A stretch of 35,544 bases of DNA from Flavobacterium antarcticum DSM 19726 (GCF_000419685.1 NZ_ATTM01000010.1:1-35544); one strand, 5' to 3'. Counted from the stretch's first letter, positions 9,328-16,422 are shown. Notes: a model not told the origin generated them from the sequence alone. Program-made: numbers and translations.

Positions 9328-9969
9328 ATGTGTTTCCACACCATCCAATCCAAACTAGCGAAACAAATTGAAAGGAGATTTAATGCCAAAATTCGCGACA
9401 AAAACCTATTTGAACCTCAAAATTCCATTAATGGTTTCGACTTTCCTAAAACTCCTGTTATTACTGATGAAAATCCGAGAGAAATTTTGCATTTCAACTG
9501 GGGTTTAATTCCAAGTTGGGCAAAGGATGAAAGTATAAGAAAAATGGCATTAAACGCACGAATGGAGACTTTAGATGTAAAACCATCTTTTAGAAACTTT
9601 ATTGATAAAAGGTGTTTGGTTATTGCAAACGGTTTTTATGAGTGGCAGTGGCACGATACAAAAGGAAAGAATAAAACTAAATATGAAATTGGAATTGCCA
9701 ACAATGACTTGTTTGCATTTTCAGGTATATATTCCCAGTGGGTAAATGACGTAACAGGAGAAGTTAAAAATACTTATTCTATTGTAACTACAGAAGCAAA
9801 TGAATTAATGTCTAAGATACATAATATCAAAAGGAGAATGCCTATTATTTTAAAACCGGAGGACGAAGTGCAGTGGTTAAATCATGACAAGATTGGTAAT
9901 TATGCATTACCGTATCAAGAAGAATTATTTGCAAATAAAGTAAATTCTGATATTTTATCTCTTTGGTAA
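9328..9969 (+). CDS. SOS response-associated peptidase family protein (SRAP, YedK/HMCES-like)
   Basis: A 213-residue SRAP-domain protein. Cys2 directly follows the start Met, which is removed in this family so that Cys forms a thiazolidine crosslink with abasic sites in single-stranded DNA. The other active-site residues are present: Asn76 in NARMETL, Glu105 in GFYEW, and His165 before RRMPII. The helix WGLIPSWAKD is also typical. The usual MCGR start is MCFH here, but the catalytic Cys is kept. It acts in the cytoplasm to protect abasic sites during replication. It stands alone between a pseudogene and a minus-strand unit of unknown function; whether it belongs to the integrase-linked region cannot be told from the sequence. 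A near-consensus -7 element lies about ten bases upstream (TTAAAATTTG). Confidence 0.92.
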   Translation: MCFHTIQSKLAKQIERRFNAKIRDKNLFEPQNSINGFDFPKTPVITDENPREILHFNWGLIPSWAKDESIRKMALNARMETLDVKPSFRNFIDKRCLVIANGFYEWQWHDTKGKNKTKYEIGIANNDLFAFSGIYSQWVNDVTGEVKNTYSIVTTEANELMSKIHNIKRRMPIILKPEDEVQWLNHDKIGNYALPYQEELFANKVNSDILSLW

Positions 9970-10060
9970 ATGTGATTTAAAAAGGTTCTAGTAAATCCTC
10001 TTTATTAGAACTTGGAAGACGACCTTTGTAGAGTACTCAGTGTAGATCAAAAAATTTTAC

Positions 10061-10792
10061 TTATTTCTTCGAATTTATATCCTTGAAAACTACTGTTGTC
10101 AAGAATTTTATCGCCTCTTCATCAGTTAGAACTTGTTTTTTGATTTTAGGAAAATTTATTTTTTTTGATTTTTTAGCAATAGAAGGTATATCACTTTTTT
10201 GATCATTTCTTACTTTTATGGCGAGTAAGATTTCTGGATTTTTAATGAAGTGGTTTACCAAATCATCAATCACTTCTTCAAAATTCAGAGTACTTCCGTC
10301 TATACTGACTACATTTTGCAAATCATTCAGATGATTTTGTAAAATAATCCTTTGTTGCTCAAATGTGGATGTCGGATTGAATGACAAAATAGGCTTGTTA
10401 TCTTTATAAATGTCTATTAAAACACTACATACCCAATCAAACGTTACTACAAACTGTATATATCTTTTTAGTATAAATTGATAACTACTAGGATTTAAAG
10501 TGTCTTTAAGTTCTACTAAACGAAAACAGTTCCGCTCCAAATTTCTCGCCCTAGTAATATTATATTCCGTAACTGAACGAGCAGAACTTAAATGGTTAAT
10601 TGACAAATCGCTATTTACGATAAGCATCTTGTCTAAAAATTTTTCTTTGAAATCAGCGTTAACTTTTATCTGTCGAGTTTTAAGAATGTCTAGTGTTTTA
10701 ACTTCATTAATCAATTGTTTTGGCACAAAAAAAGGAAAGCGATGAGCCACAACGCTACATAACTGATCAGAAATTTCTACTATCTCGTCCAT
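10061..10792 (-). CDS. hypothetical protein, 243 residues
   Basis: I do not recognise this protein. It is a 243-residue cytoplasmic-looking protein without signal peptide or clear membrane segment. Predicted character: mostly helical, with hydrophobic helices around residues 105-130 (FILKRYIQFVVTFDWVCSVLIDIYKD) and 165-195, and a Lys-rich linker near 200-220 (KKSKKINFPKIKKQ) followed by a short acidic/hydrophobic tail. The Lys-rich linker could touch nucleic acid, but that is only a guess. It starts 12 bases after the stop of a 43-codon reading frame on the same strand, so the two probably form a unit. It sits between the SRAP gene and the TTGCA array/integrase, in what looks like accessory DNA. 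Confidence 0.75.
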   Translation of the reverse strand: MDEIVEISDQLCSVVAHRFPFFVPKQLINEVKTLDILKTRQIKVNADFKEKFLDKMLIVNSDLSINHLSSARSVTEYNITRARNLERNCFRLVELKDTLNPSSYQFILKRYIQFVVTFDWVCSVLIDIYKDNKPILSFNPTSTFEQQRIILQNHLNDLQNVVSIDGSTLNFEEVIDDLVNHFIKNPEILLAIKVRNDQKSDIPSIAKKSKKINFPKIKKQVLTDEEAIKFLTTVVFKDINSKK

Positions 10793-10804
10793 TATAATCT
10801 CACA

Positions 10805-10936
10805 TTAACTATTCTCAATAATTTCTACTTGCAGTTCACTCAATCCGAAAAAATCATAAGCTATCTTAATTATAGCGCTATTCGATTCATTAGTTTTAGC
10901 TTTAAATTCCAATACTTTTTTGGTTTCTTTCATCAT
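10805..10936 (-). CDS. possible small protein, 43 residues
   Basis: On the minus strand an ATG-ATG pair opens a 43-codon frame ending in TAA 12 bases before the start of the 243-residue gene. The translation begins MMKETKKVLEFKAKTNESNS, continues AIIKIAYDFFGLSELQVEII and ends ENS; it is balanced in charge, hydrophilic and helix-friendly, unlike random AT-rich translation. A possible promoter lies upstream on the minus strand (TTG, 21 bases, TACATTTA near 10970-11000). Function unknown; it could be a regulatory partner of the downstream gene. Confidence 0.45.
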   Translation of the reverse strand: MMKETKKVLEFKAKTNESNSAIIKIAYDFFGLSELQVEIIENS

Positions 10937-11079
10937 GTAATGCGTTAATTCTGCTTCATATTAAGTGCTAAATGTAGTAAACTATTAAACATTAATGCAA
11001 TAATACACCATATTTATGCTAGATCAATTCACTGTTTAGATGCTGTTTTTGACAATACATCTCATCAATTTTAATCTAT

Positions 11080-11302
11080 TTGCAATGCACTATGAATGCT
11101 AATTGCACCTTTTCAAACACTTCGTTGCATGAAACTCAACAGTCTGTTTGTCATTTATAAACGTCCCGTTGCATACGCCAAGTGAATCCTTTCTGCTAGT
11201 AAAATATGGAGTTGCAACGTTGCATTGCAGTTTTATAGACTATTGCAAGCTAATTTTGCAACGTATATTAATAGGTATGCAAGTTCAAAAATGATGATGC
11301 AA
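11080..11302. repeat. phased array of TTGCA motifs
   Basis: Nine TTGCA pentamers on the plus strand begin at 11080, 11103, 11125, 11169, 11212, 11220, 11225, 11243 and 11256; TGCAA follows at 11278 and 11298. The main series 11080, 11103, 11125, 11169, 11212, 11256, 11278, 11298 steps by about 22 or 44 bases, i.e. two or four helical turns, so most sites face the same side of the DNA. The longer form CGTTGCAT occurs at 11123, 11167 and 11218, and its inverse TTGCAACG at 11212 and 11256; 11212-11225 is a near-palindrome of two copies. It lies between the end of the integrase gene and the start of the 43/243-residue unit. Likely a protein-binding array (integrase arm sites or an operator); the protein is unknown. 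Confidence 0.7.
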
Positions 11303-11330
11303 AGTAAAACACTTAAATTCTTATATGATT

Positions 11331-12782
11331 TTATTCAAGATATGAAGAGAAGTCCTCGGGTAGTTCGGCATCAATATCACGTAGGTATTTTTCAAGAGCC
11401 GAAATGGTGGCATGACCTGTAATGAGCATCAACATACTTTTGGCAACTTGTGGTGTATGGGTTTCTCTCAATTTTCTGTACAATCTTGTGATGTAAGTAT
11501 GTCTAAAACTATACAAGGTATAATCCTTATTTAATTCGAATTTCTTTTTTACGACCTCGTTAAAACGTTTGGAGAAATAATCTCTTCGGTTGTTTTCCTT
11601 TGTTTCGCATTCCATTGCGTAGCCATTTGGTGTAAATAAATAATGGTCGGGATTCATTACTGATAAGTCAGGTAATTCTTTAAGAAGAATTTCGGGAATA
11701 ATCTTAATCTTAACAGGTTGATTTTTCGCACGAACGTGCAGTCTATTTTCTACAAGGTCAATGTCTTTAATTTTTAATCGACAAATTTCTATAGGTCTTA
11801 AATAACCATAAGAAATAAATTTAATGAAAAGTAGAAGTGTTTTGTCTTCTATCTCTAAGTAGTCATAAATATCTTTCTGTAATGCATCAGAAAACGTTTT
11901 ATTGCGTTCGGGAATTGCTTTTAAAATTGGAATTTTTGCAACAAAATTGTCTGGGATAAACTCGTTATTTTCAAGTTCTTTAAAGAAAGAACTTAAATCT
12001 GTTCTATTGTTATTTCTGTTCCGTGGACTGGTTCGTTCTAATATTTCATTCAGATACTTTACAACATCTAGCTTAGTAATTGAAGTGATTGGTTTATTGA
12101 TGTCAGGTAAAGCGTTTTTAAACTTATTAATTCTTCCTTGGAAATTTTGATAGGAAGTTTCGTTCATCATGTTCTTCTTTAATTTCAGCACAATTTCAAA
12201 TGCTTCTTTAATTGAAATTTCTACTTCAACTGGTTTTTCTACAATAGATTTATTTTCAATTACGGGTGCATTATTATTGAATTCCACTTTAGGTAGCACA
12301 ACTGCAACTTTTTTAGATTTTACCTTGTCAACAAGAGGTTTATTATTTAATTTACCATCTAAATAACTGAAATCATTTTTCTGATAAGGATTTGCACCTT
12401 GCATCAAAAGTTTTTCAAGGTTAGTCCGCATTACAGTAAGATAAGCAAAACGGTCTTTTTTAGATTTATAAGAATTTGCAATTCCTTTTATTGGATTTTG
12501 TCTCTTAAGTAATGCAGTGGTAGGATTTCGGAAACTATAATAAATGTACCAATCTTTTTTTAAGGCTTCTTGCTGTTGATCAAAAGTATAACTATCCCAA
12601 TTGGTAATTTCAAGACCACCACTGTAGATTTTTGGGATTGAAAAGTCACGTTTATACATCGGATTAATTATTGAATGTTGTCCTAAATAATCTGCAATAT
12701 ACTGCAAATTAAATCCAAAACCGTATACTGAATCGTATACTAAAGCATTCATTTGATGTAAGGCACTCAAAATAGAAGACAT
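11331..12782 (-). CDS. tyrosine-type site-specific integrase
   Basis: A phage/ICE-type tyrosine recombinase of the Bacteroidetes kind. The N-terminal part has RDFSIPKIYSGG and DWYIYYSFRNP, typical of arm-binding domains in this group; a SAM-like core-binding domain follows, then the catalytic domain. Catalytic motifs: Arg in YLRPIEICRL, a Lys-containing hairpin, YSFRHT (the HxxR box with Tyr instead of the first His), the GHATI histidine and the nucleophile Tyr in LEKYLRD. The gene lies 3' of tRNA-Met, reading away from it, as integrases of tRNA-targeted elements do. The start is uncertain. ATG 12782 touches the T-run of the tRNA terminator and gives 483 residues; ATG 12659 (442 residues) fits the usual family N-terminus better and would leave room for a promoter; a TTG at 12821 is unlikely. 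Confidence 0.9.
   Translation of the reverse strand: MSSILSALHQMNALVYDSVYGFGFNLQYIADYLGQHSIINPMYKRDFSIPKIYSGGLEITNWDSYTFDQQQEALKKDWYIYYSFRNPTTALLKRQNPIKGIANSYKSKKDRFAYLTVMRTNLEKLLMQGANPYQKNDFSYLDGKLNNKPLVDKVKSKKVAVVLPKVEFNNNAPVIENKSIVEKPVEVEISIKEAFEIVLKLKKNMMNETSYQNFQGRINKFKNALPDINKPITSITKLDVVKYLNEILERTSPRNRNNNRTDLSSFFKELENNEFIPDNFVAKIPILKAIPERNKTFSDALQKDIYDYLEIEDKTLLLFIKFISYGYLRPIEICRLKIKDIDLVENRLHVRAKNQPVKIKIIPEILLKELPDLSVMNPDHYLFTPNGYAMECETKENNRRDYFSKRFNEVVKKKFELNKDYTLYSFRHTYITRLYRKLRETHTPQVAKSMLMLITGHATISALEKYLRDIDAELPEDFSSYLE
12702..12741. repeat. two tandem short direct repeats near the integrase start
   Basis: CGTATACT occurs at 12722-12729 and again at 12734-12741, a 12-base period with the palindrome GTATAC inside each copy. 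Beside it the minus strand reads TTGCAGTATATTGCAG, a tandem TTGCAG with an 11-base period. If the integrase starts at ATG 12659, these lie in its control region and look like operator half-sites; if it starts at 12782 they are coding. Confidence 0.4.
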
Positions 12783-12813
12783 AAAAAAACGGTTTAGATA
12801 GTCTAAACCGTTT
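12783..12813 (-). terminator. terminator of tRNA-Met
   Basis: On the minus strand a perfect 12-bp stem (AAACGGTTTAGA / TCTAAACCGTTT, 3-base loop) is followed by a run of seven T. It starts 20 bases after the tRNA 3' end. The next three bases after the T-run are the ATG at 12782 that could start the integrase. Confidence 0.9.
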
Positions 12814-12833
12814 ACTGTCAATAAGTTAAAAAG

Positions 12834-12907
12834 TAGCGAAGACGGGAGTTGAACCCGTGACCTCAGGGTTATGAATCCTGCGCTCTAACCGACTGAGCTA
12901 CCTCGCC
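12834..12907 (-). tRNA. tRNA-Met (CAU anticodon)
   Basis: The minus strand folds as a 74-nt tRNA. It has a 7-bp acceptor stem with G-U pairs at positions 1 and 6, a D-arm GCTC..GAGC, an anticodon stem CAGGA/CCCTG (one mismatch) with loop TTCATAA and anticodon CAT, a T-arm ACGGG/CCCGT with TTCAACT, and discriminator A. The CCA end is not encoded. It is probably elongator tRNA-Met; CAU tRNAs can also be initiator or tRNA-Ile with lysidine, and the first acceptor pair (G-U rather than a mismatch) argues against initiator. It serves as the likely integration target of the adjacent integrase. Confidence 0.93.
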
Positions 12908-12935
12908 AAAGTATGCGGTTGTTGCATCCTTGAAT

Positions 12936-12973
12936 GCGGGTGCAAATATAAAGATTAATTACAATGTAGCAAA
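12936..12973 (-). promoter_or_regulatory. promoter of tRNA-Met
   Basis: Minus strand: TTTG (12973-12970), 19 bases, then TATATTTG (12950-12943), a perfect Bacteroidetes promoter. Directly after comes GCACCCGC, the same start region seen in the two promoters near 35350 and 35460. Confidence 0.85.
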
Positions 12974-13075
12974 TAAAATGTGCTAAAATATTTTATTTTT
13001 ATAAATGCTTTTTTATTGTCTTTATATTGTATATATTTCCAAAAAAAATTATTCAAGCTTTACTATTTTTCACTT

Positions 13076-13468
13076 ATGGAATCTAAAATAAAATACGAAC
13101 TCGAATTTCCAATTAATTCATCGCCATCATTACTCTATCAGTACATTTCAACGCCATCTGGATTATCGGAATGGTTTGCAGACAACGTGAACTCTAGAGG
13201 GGAATTTTTTACATTTATATGGAACGATTCAGAGGAAAAGGCGAGGATGACCTCTAAAAAAAGCGGTGAGAAAATAAAATTTCGTTGGATAGACGAAGAC
13301 AATAACGATACGGATTATTATTTTGAATTGAGAATACTCGAAGATGAAATTACAAAAGACGTTTCGTTAATGGTAATTGACTATGCTGCAGAAGATGAGG
13401 TTGAAGAAGCTTCGTTACTTTGGGAAAACCAAATTTCCGATTTAAAACACGTGATTGGTTCGGTATAA
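13076..13468 (+). CDS. START-like / SRPBCC (AHSA1-type) domain protein
   Basis: A 130-residue protein starting at ATG 13076; the frame is open upstream to 12980 but those residues are a chance Phe/Leu-rich stretch and the family starts at MESKIKYELEF. It is a single SRPBCC/START-like domain: the first strand KYELEFPINSSPSLLYQYIS, then the helix STPSGLSEWFADNV typical of AHSA1 relatives, strands EFFTFIWNDSEEKARM and KIKFRWID, and the long C-terminal helix EEASLLWENQISDLKHVIGS. The family binds hydrophobic ligands or acts as a co-chaperone domain; the substrate here is unknown. It ends 22 bases before a terminator hairpin, so it is probably a single-gene transcript. Confidence 0.85.
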   Translation: MESKIKYELEFPINSSPSLLYQYISTPSGLSEWFADNVNSRGEFFTFIWNDSEEKARMTSKKSGEKIKFRWIDEDNNDTDYYFELRILEDEITKDVSLMVIDYAAEDEVEEASLLWENQISDLKHVIGSV

Positions 13469-13482
13469 ATTATTATAAAAGG

Positions 13483-13517
13483 TATATTTGCCCTGAATTT
13501 TAATTCAGGGTTTTTTT
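13483..13517 (+). promoter_or_regulatory. promoter of the aminotransferase gene overlapping the upstream terminator
   Basis: TATATTTG at 13483-13490 matches the -7 element and abuts the first base of the terminator stem. A start site a few bases downstream (about 13494-13497) would leave the CCCT clamp out of the new RNA, so this transcript would not fold the terminator, while a transcript from the upstream gene would. No good -33 element at the usual distance is visible (the nearest TTG is 25 bases away). Confidence 0.5.
13491..13517 (+). terminator. terminator abutting the aminotransferase start codon
   Basis: CCCTGAAT / ATTCAGGG (8 bp, 4-base loop, 13491-13510) followed by seven T (13511-13517). 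The next base is the A of the ATG start codon at 13518. It terminates the SRPBCC gene. Confidence 0.9.
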
Positions 13518-14354
13518 ATGGTAAATTTTAATGGAACATTAGTTGAATCTACTGCAAATTCGTTAGCAGAAAATCGCGGATTCTTATTTGGAGACGGCGT
13601 TTTTGAAACATTTAAAATCGTAGACAATCGGATCTTATTTCTAGAAGACCATTATTTCCGATTGATGTCATCCATGCGAATCCTCCGGATGGAAATTCCA
13701 ATGAATTTTACAATGGAATTTATTGAACAGCAAATCCAAGAACTTGTTGACGCAAATGAAGTTCAAAATTCTGCTCGAGTTCGAATGACCGTCTTTCGAA
13801 ACAGCGGCGGTTTTTATTTGCCTACAACGAATAACATAAGCTATTTACTACAATCGTCGGAATTGAAATCAAAAGAGTATCTGGTGAATACAGCGCGATA
13901 CGAAGTAGATTTGTTTAAAGACTTTTACGTTACCAAACAGTTGTTGTCGTCTATAAAATCAACAAATAAAGCAGTTCAGATCGTAGGAAGTATCTTTGCT
14001 GATGAAAATGATTTGCAAAATTGTTTGCTGTTAAATGACTCTAAGAATGTTATAGAAGCTTTAAATGGCAATTTATTCATGTTGAAAGACGGAAAGTTAA
14101 CTACGCCACCAGTGAGCGAAGGTTGCTTGAACGGAATTATGAGAAAGCAAGTGTTGACTTTAGCAAAGAAGATGGAAATTGAACTGTCAGAAGAACCAAT
14201 TTCGCCCTTTGATTTGCAAAAAGCAGATGAATTGTTTGTAACAAATGTAATTGCAGGTATTCAACCCATCACCAAATACCGCAAAAAAGATTTTGACACG
14301 GCATTTTCAACAAGTTTAATTCAAGAATTAAATGAAAAATTCATTCTAGTTTAG
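13518..14354 (+). CDS. aminotransferase class IV (4-amino-4-deoxychorismate lyase-like)
   Basis: A 278-residue fold-type IV PLP enzyme. The start MVNFNGTLVE is the family's normal N-terminus, followed by NRGFLFGDGVFET, the substrate-entry motif. Lys147 in SSIKSTNK is the likely Schiff-base lysine, Glu and Asn in VIEALNGNLFM and the TNVIAGIQPI segment close the PLP phosphate site. The group contains 4-amino-4-deoxychorismate lyase (PabC, making p-aminobenzoate for folate), branched-chain aminotransferases and D-amino acid aminotransferases; length and motifs fit PabC best, but substrate cannot be fixed from sequence. The 3' end overlaps the convergent YqgE gene by nine bases. The ATG follows a terminator T-run directly, so there is no room for a usual ribosome binding site. 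Confidence 0.85.
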   Translation: MVNFNGTLVESTANSLAENRGFLFGDGVFETFKIVDNRILFLEDHYFRLMSSMRILRMEIPMNFTMEFIEQQIQELVDANEVQNSARVRMTVFRNSGGFYLPTTNNISYLLQSSELKSKEYLVNTARYEVDLFKDFYVTKQLLSSIKSTNKAVQIVGSIFADENDLQNCLLLNDSKNVIEALNGNLFMLKDGKLTTPPVSEGCLNGIMRKQVLTLAKKMEIELSEEPISPFDLQKADELFVTNVIAGIQPITKYRKKDFDTAFSTSLIQELNEKFILV

Positions 14355-14906
14355 CGCTGGATTGTCAGGTGCATTGGACCAAATTAAATAGTCACCACCA
14401 AGTTCCAGTATCTTCTCTTTCCAAAAATGGGTAGTCGATTTTCCCAATATTTTATTCTCATGACTGTTTCTTGAAATAATCCACGAGTTTGTGGTCATTT
14501 CATTTTCTAGTTGATGCGCTTCCCATCCCGAGTAACCTAAGAAAAACCGGATATTATTCTTGTGAATTTTTCCCGCGTTGATCAAATCACGTGTAGATTC
14601 AAAATCACCGCCCCAATAAATTCCATTAGAAATTTCAATGCTATTGGGAATCAGGTCAGGAATATTATGTATGAAGTACAAATTATCTTGCTCCACAGGA
14701 CCGCCGTTGTAAATTTTGAAGTTGGCATCAATCTCAGGAATTAAATCGTGAATGGTGTACTTTAACGGTTTATTGATAATAAAACCTACGGAACCATTTT
14801 CATCGTGATCTGCTAATAAAACGACAGACCGGTTAAATGAAGCGTCTCCCAAAGTGGAAGGTTCCGCGATAAGTAAGTGCCCTTTTTTTAGTTTATCTGA
14901 TATCAT
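14346..14906 (-). CDS. YqgE/AlgH family protein
   Basis: A 186-residue YqgE/AlgH (DUF179) protein. The N-terminus KKGHLLIAEPSTLGDASFNRSVVLL is the family signature, followed by NGSVGFIINKPL, YNGGPVEQDNLYFIH and RFFLGYSGWEAHQLENEM. The biochemical role is not established; in Pseudomonas AlgH was linked to alginate regulation. The gene is convergent with and overlaps the aminotransferase gene by nine bases. No promoter of the strict consensus is visible in the 70 bases in front. Confidence 0.94.
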   Translation of the reverse strand: MISDKLKKGHLLIAEPSTLGDASFNRSVVLLADHDENGSVGFIINKPLKYTIHDLIPEIDANFKIYNGGPVEQDNLYFIHNIPDLIPNSIEISNGIYWGGDFESTRDLINAGKIHKNNIRFFLGYSGWEAHQLENEMTTNSWIISRNSHENKILGKSTTHFWKEKILELGGDYLIWSNAPDNPALN

Positions 14907-14975
14907 TTATCTGAAGTTTTATTAAATTTAATCATAAAAAGATTAAAAATCCAAATAAAATCAACTTTTTTGCAC

Positions 14976-15003
14976 AAAAAAAAGCCTTCACAAGGGAAGA
15001 CTT
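14976..15003 (-). terminator. terminator of the HU gene
   Basis: On the minus strand AAGTCTTC / GAAGGCTT (8 bp with one G-T pair, 6-base loop) is followed by a T-run (A-run at 14976-14983 on the plus strand). It lies 22 bases after the HU stop codon. Confidence 0.85.
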
Positions 15004-15025
15004 TAATTTATATAAAGGTAAGTGA

Positions 15026-15298
15026 TTAGTTTACACTACCTTCTAAATCTGCACCTGCTTTAAACTTTACAACGTTTTTTGCAGCAATTTTAATTGTAGC
15101 ACCTGTTTGTGGGTTTCTTCCGTCTCTTGCAGCTCTGTTAGAAACTGACCAAGATCCAAAACCTACTAAAGAAACGCGTCCACCACCTTTTAATGTAGTA
15201 CCGATATTTCCTAAAAATGATTCTAATGCTAATTTAGCTGCTGCTTTTGTAATTCCAGCGTCAGCTGCCATTGCATCGATTAATTCTGATTTGTTCAT
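15026..15298 (-). CDS. HU family DNA-binding protein
   Basis: A 90-residue HU-family histone-like protein. The N-terminal helices start MNKSELIDAMA; the beta-arm carries the conserved GRNPQTGATIKIAAKNVVKFKAG motif with the Pro that intercalates at DNA kinks. It is a nucleoid protein that bends DNA and acts as a dimer. The gene has its own strong promoter (TTG, 19 bases, TAAATTTG) and its own terminator, so it is a single-gene unit, as expected for an abundant protein. Confidence 0.97.
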   Translation of the reverse strand: MNKSELIDAMAADAGITKAAAKLALESFLGNIGTTLKGGGRVSLVGFGSWSVSNRAARDGRNPQTGATIKIAAKNVVKFKAGADLEGSVN

Positions 15299-15341
15299 AA
15301 TAATAGTGATTAATTGTTGGTTAAATATTTATGTTGCATAA

Positions 15342-15371
15342 CAAATTTAGTAGGAATTCATTACTACACAA
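15342..15371 (-). promoter_or_regulatory. promoter of the HU gene
   Basis: Minus strand: TTG (15371-15369), 19 bases, TAAATTTG (15349-15342). Both spacing and sequence match the Bacteroidetes consensus. The start codon is about 43 bases downstream. Confidence 0.8.
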
Positions 15372-15474
15372 CATATTTGAAGTTTTTTTATCTTGATTGT
15401 TAATAACTTTGCTAAATTGTTGATAAACTTTATTGCTTTTTTAAAAATTCAGCTCAAATCACTGTTTATAACGC

Positions 15475-16422
15475 CTAGCAAGCGGTCGCCTCGCTTGAAA
15501 AAGTGGTTCCATTCAAAATCTCTTTGCAAGTCATTTTTTTCTTTCCAGGCAATTGCAATTCTAAAAGTGAAATGTAACCATTTTCTACCGCCACTTTCAT
15601 TGCATTTTTATCGGTAACGACTGAACCTATTTTTAAATCGTGCGGTTCTTGTTCCCATTTTGCATCATATACTTTTACATTAAGCTCCTTCCCGCGGTCG
15701 TGAAGCATAAAATAAGAGGCAGGATAAGGCGATAATCCCCGAATCAAATTATAAATAGATTCGCCGGAAGCATCCCAATTTATTTTGCAATTCTCCTTAT
15801 TTAGTTTATTGGCTGTTTTTAATACATGAGAATCCTGTTGAATGGTAGTCACAACATGTCTACTTTCAATTAAAGAAAGCGTTTCAACAACAGTTTCGCT
15901 ACCTAAAACCATAAGTCGGTCGTGCAAACTTCCCGCATTTTCAGTTGGTTCAATCGCAATTTCTTTACTCAAAATCATCGCACCCGTGTCAATTTTGTCG
16001 TCGATAAAAAAAGTAGTAACACCCGTTTTTTTATCTCCGTTGATGATGGCCCAATTTATGGGAGCTGCTCCACGATAATCCGGAAGTAACGACGCATGTA
16101 AATTAAAAGTGCCAAATTCAGGCATTTCCCAAACTACTTTCGGTAACATTCTAAAAGCGACAACTACTTGTAAATTAGCTTTTAGTGCTTTTAATTCAGA
16201 AATAAATTGTTCGTCTTTTAAATTTGTGGGTTGTAGTAAATTCAAATTATGGGAGACGGCATATTCCTTTACAGCAGAATATTTTATCTTCTGACCGCGA
16301 CCTGCCGGTTTATCAGCTGCAGTTATAACACCTACAACTTCATAGTTGTTTTTTAAAATACTGTCGAGAATTCCTACGGCAAAATCAGGCGTTCCCATAA
16401 ATACAATTCGTAATTTCTCCAT
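15475..16422 (-). CDS. fmt: methionyl-tRNA formyltransferase
   Basis: A 315-residue Fmt. It transfers a formyl group from 10-formyltetrahydrofolate to Met-tRNA for initiation of translation in the cytoplasm. The N-terminal domain starts RIVFMGTPDFAVGILD, has the loop PAGRGQKIKYSAVKEYA, the catalytic site FNLHASLLPDYRGAAPINWA (His of the N-H-D triad) and DTGAMIL (Asp). The C-terminal OB-like domain starts near 205 (NKENCKINWDASGESIYNLIRGLSPYPASY). The start codon overlaps the recQ stop by one base (TAATG), so the two genes are co-transcribed and probably translationally coupled. Confidence 0.98.
   Translation of the reverse strand: MEKLRIVFMGTPDFAVGILDSILKNNYEVVGVITAADKPAGRGQKIKYSAVKEYAVSHNLNLLQPTNLKDEQFISELKALKANLQVVVAFRMLPKVVWEMPEFGTFNLHASLLPDYRGAAPINWAIINGDKKTGVTTFFIDDKIDTGAMILSKEIAIEPTENAGSLHDRLMVLGSETVVETLSLIESRHVVTTIQQDSHVLKTANKLNKENCKINWDASGESIYNLIRGLSPYPASYFMLHDRGKELNVKVYDAKWEQEPHDLKIGSVVTDKNAMKVAVENGYISLLELQLPGKKKMTCKEILNGTTFSSEATAC

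Noticed and set aside
11225..11422. 65-codon plus-strand frame over the TTGCA array
   Set aside because: It starts within the repeat array and runs antisense into the integrase gene; composition is not protein-like.
7823..12833. Second attachment site (copy of the tRNA-Met 3' end) for the integrase element
   Set aside because: I looked for stretches such as ACGGGAGTTGAAC or its complement in this region and saw none; only the tRNA itself carries it.
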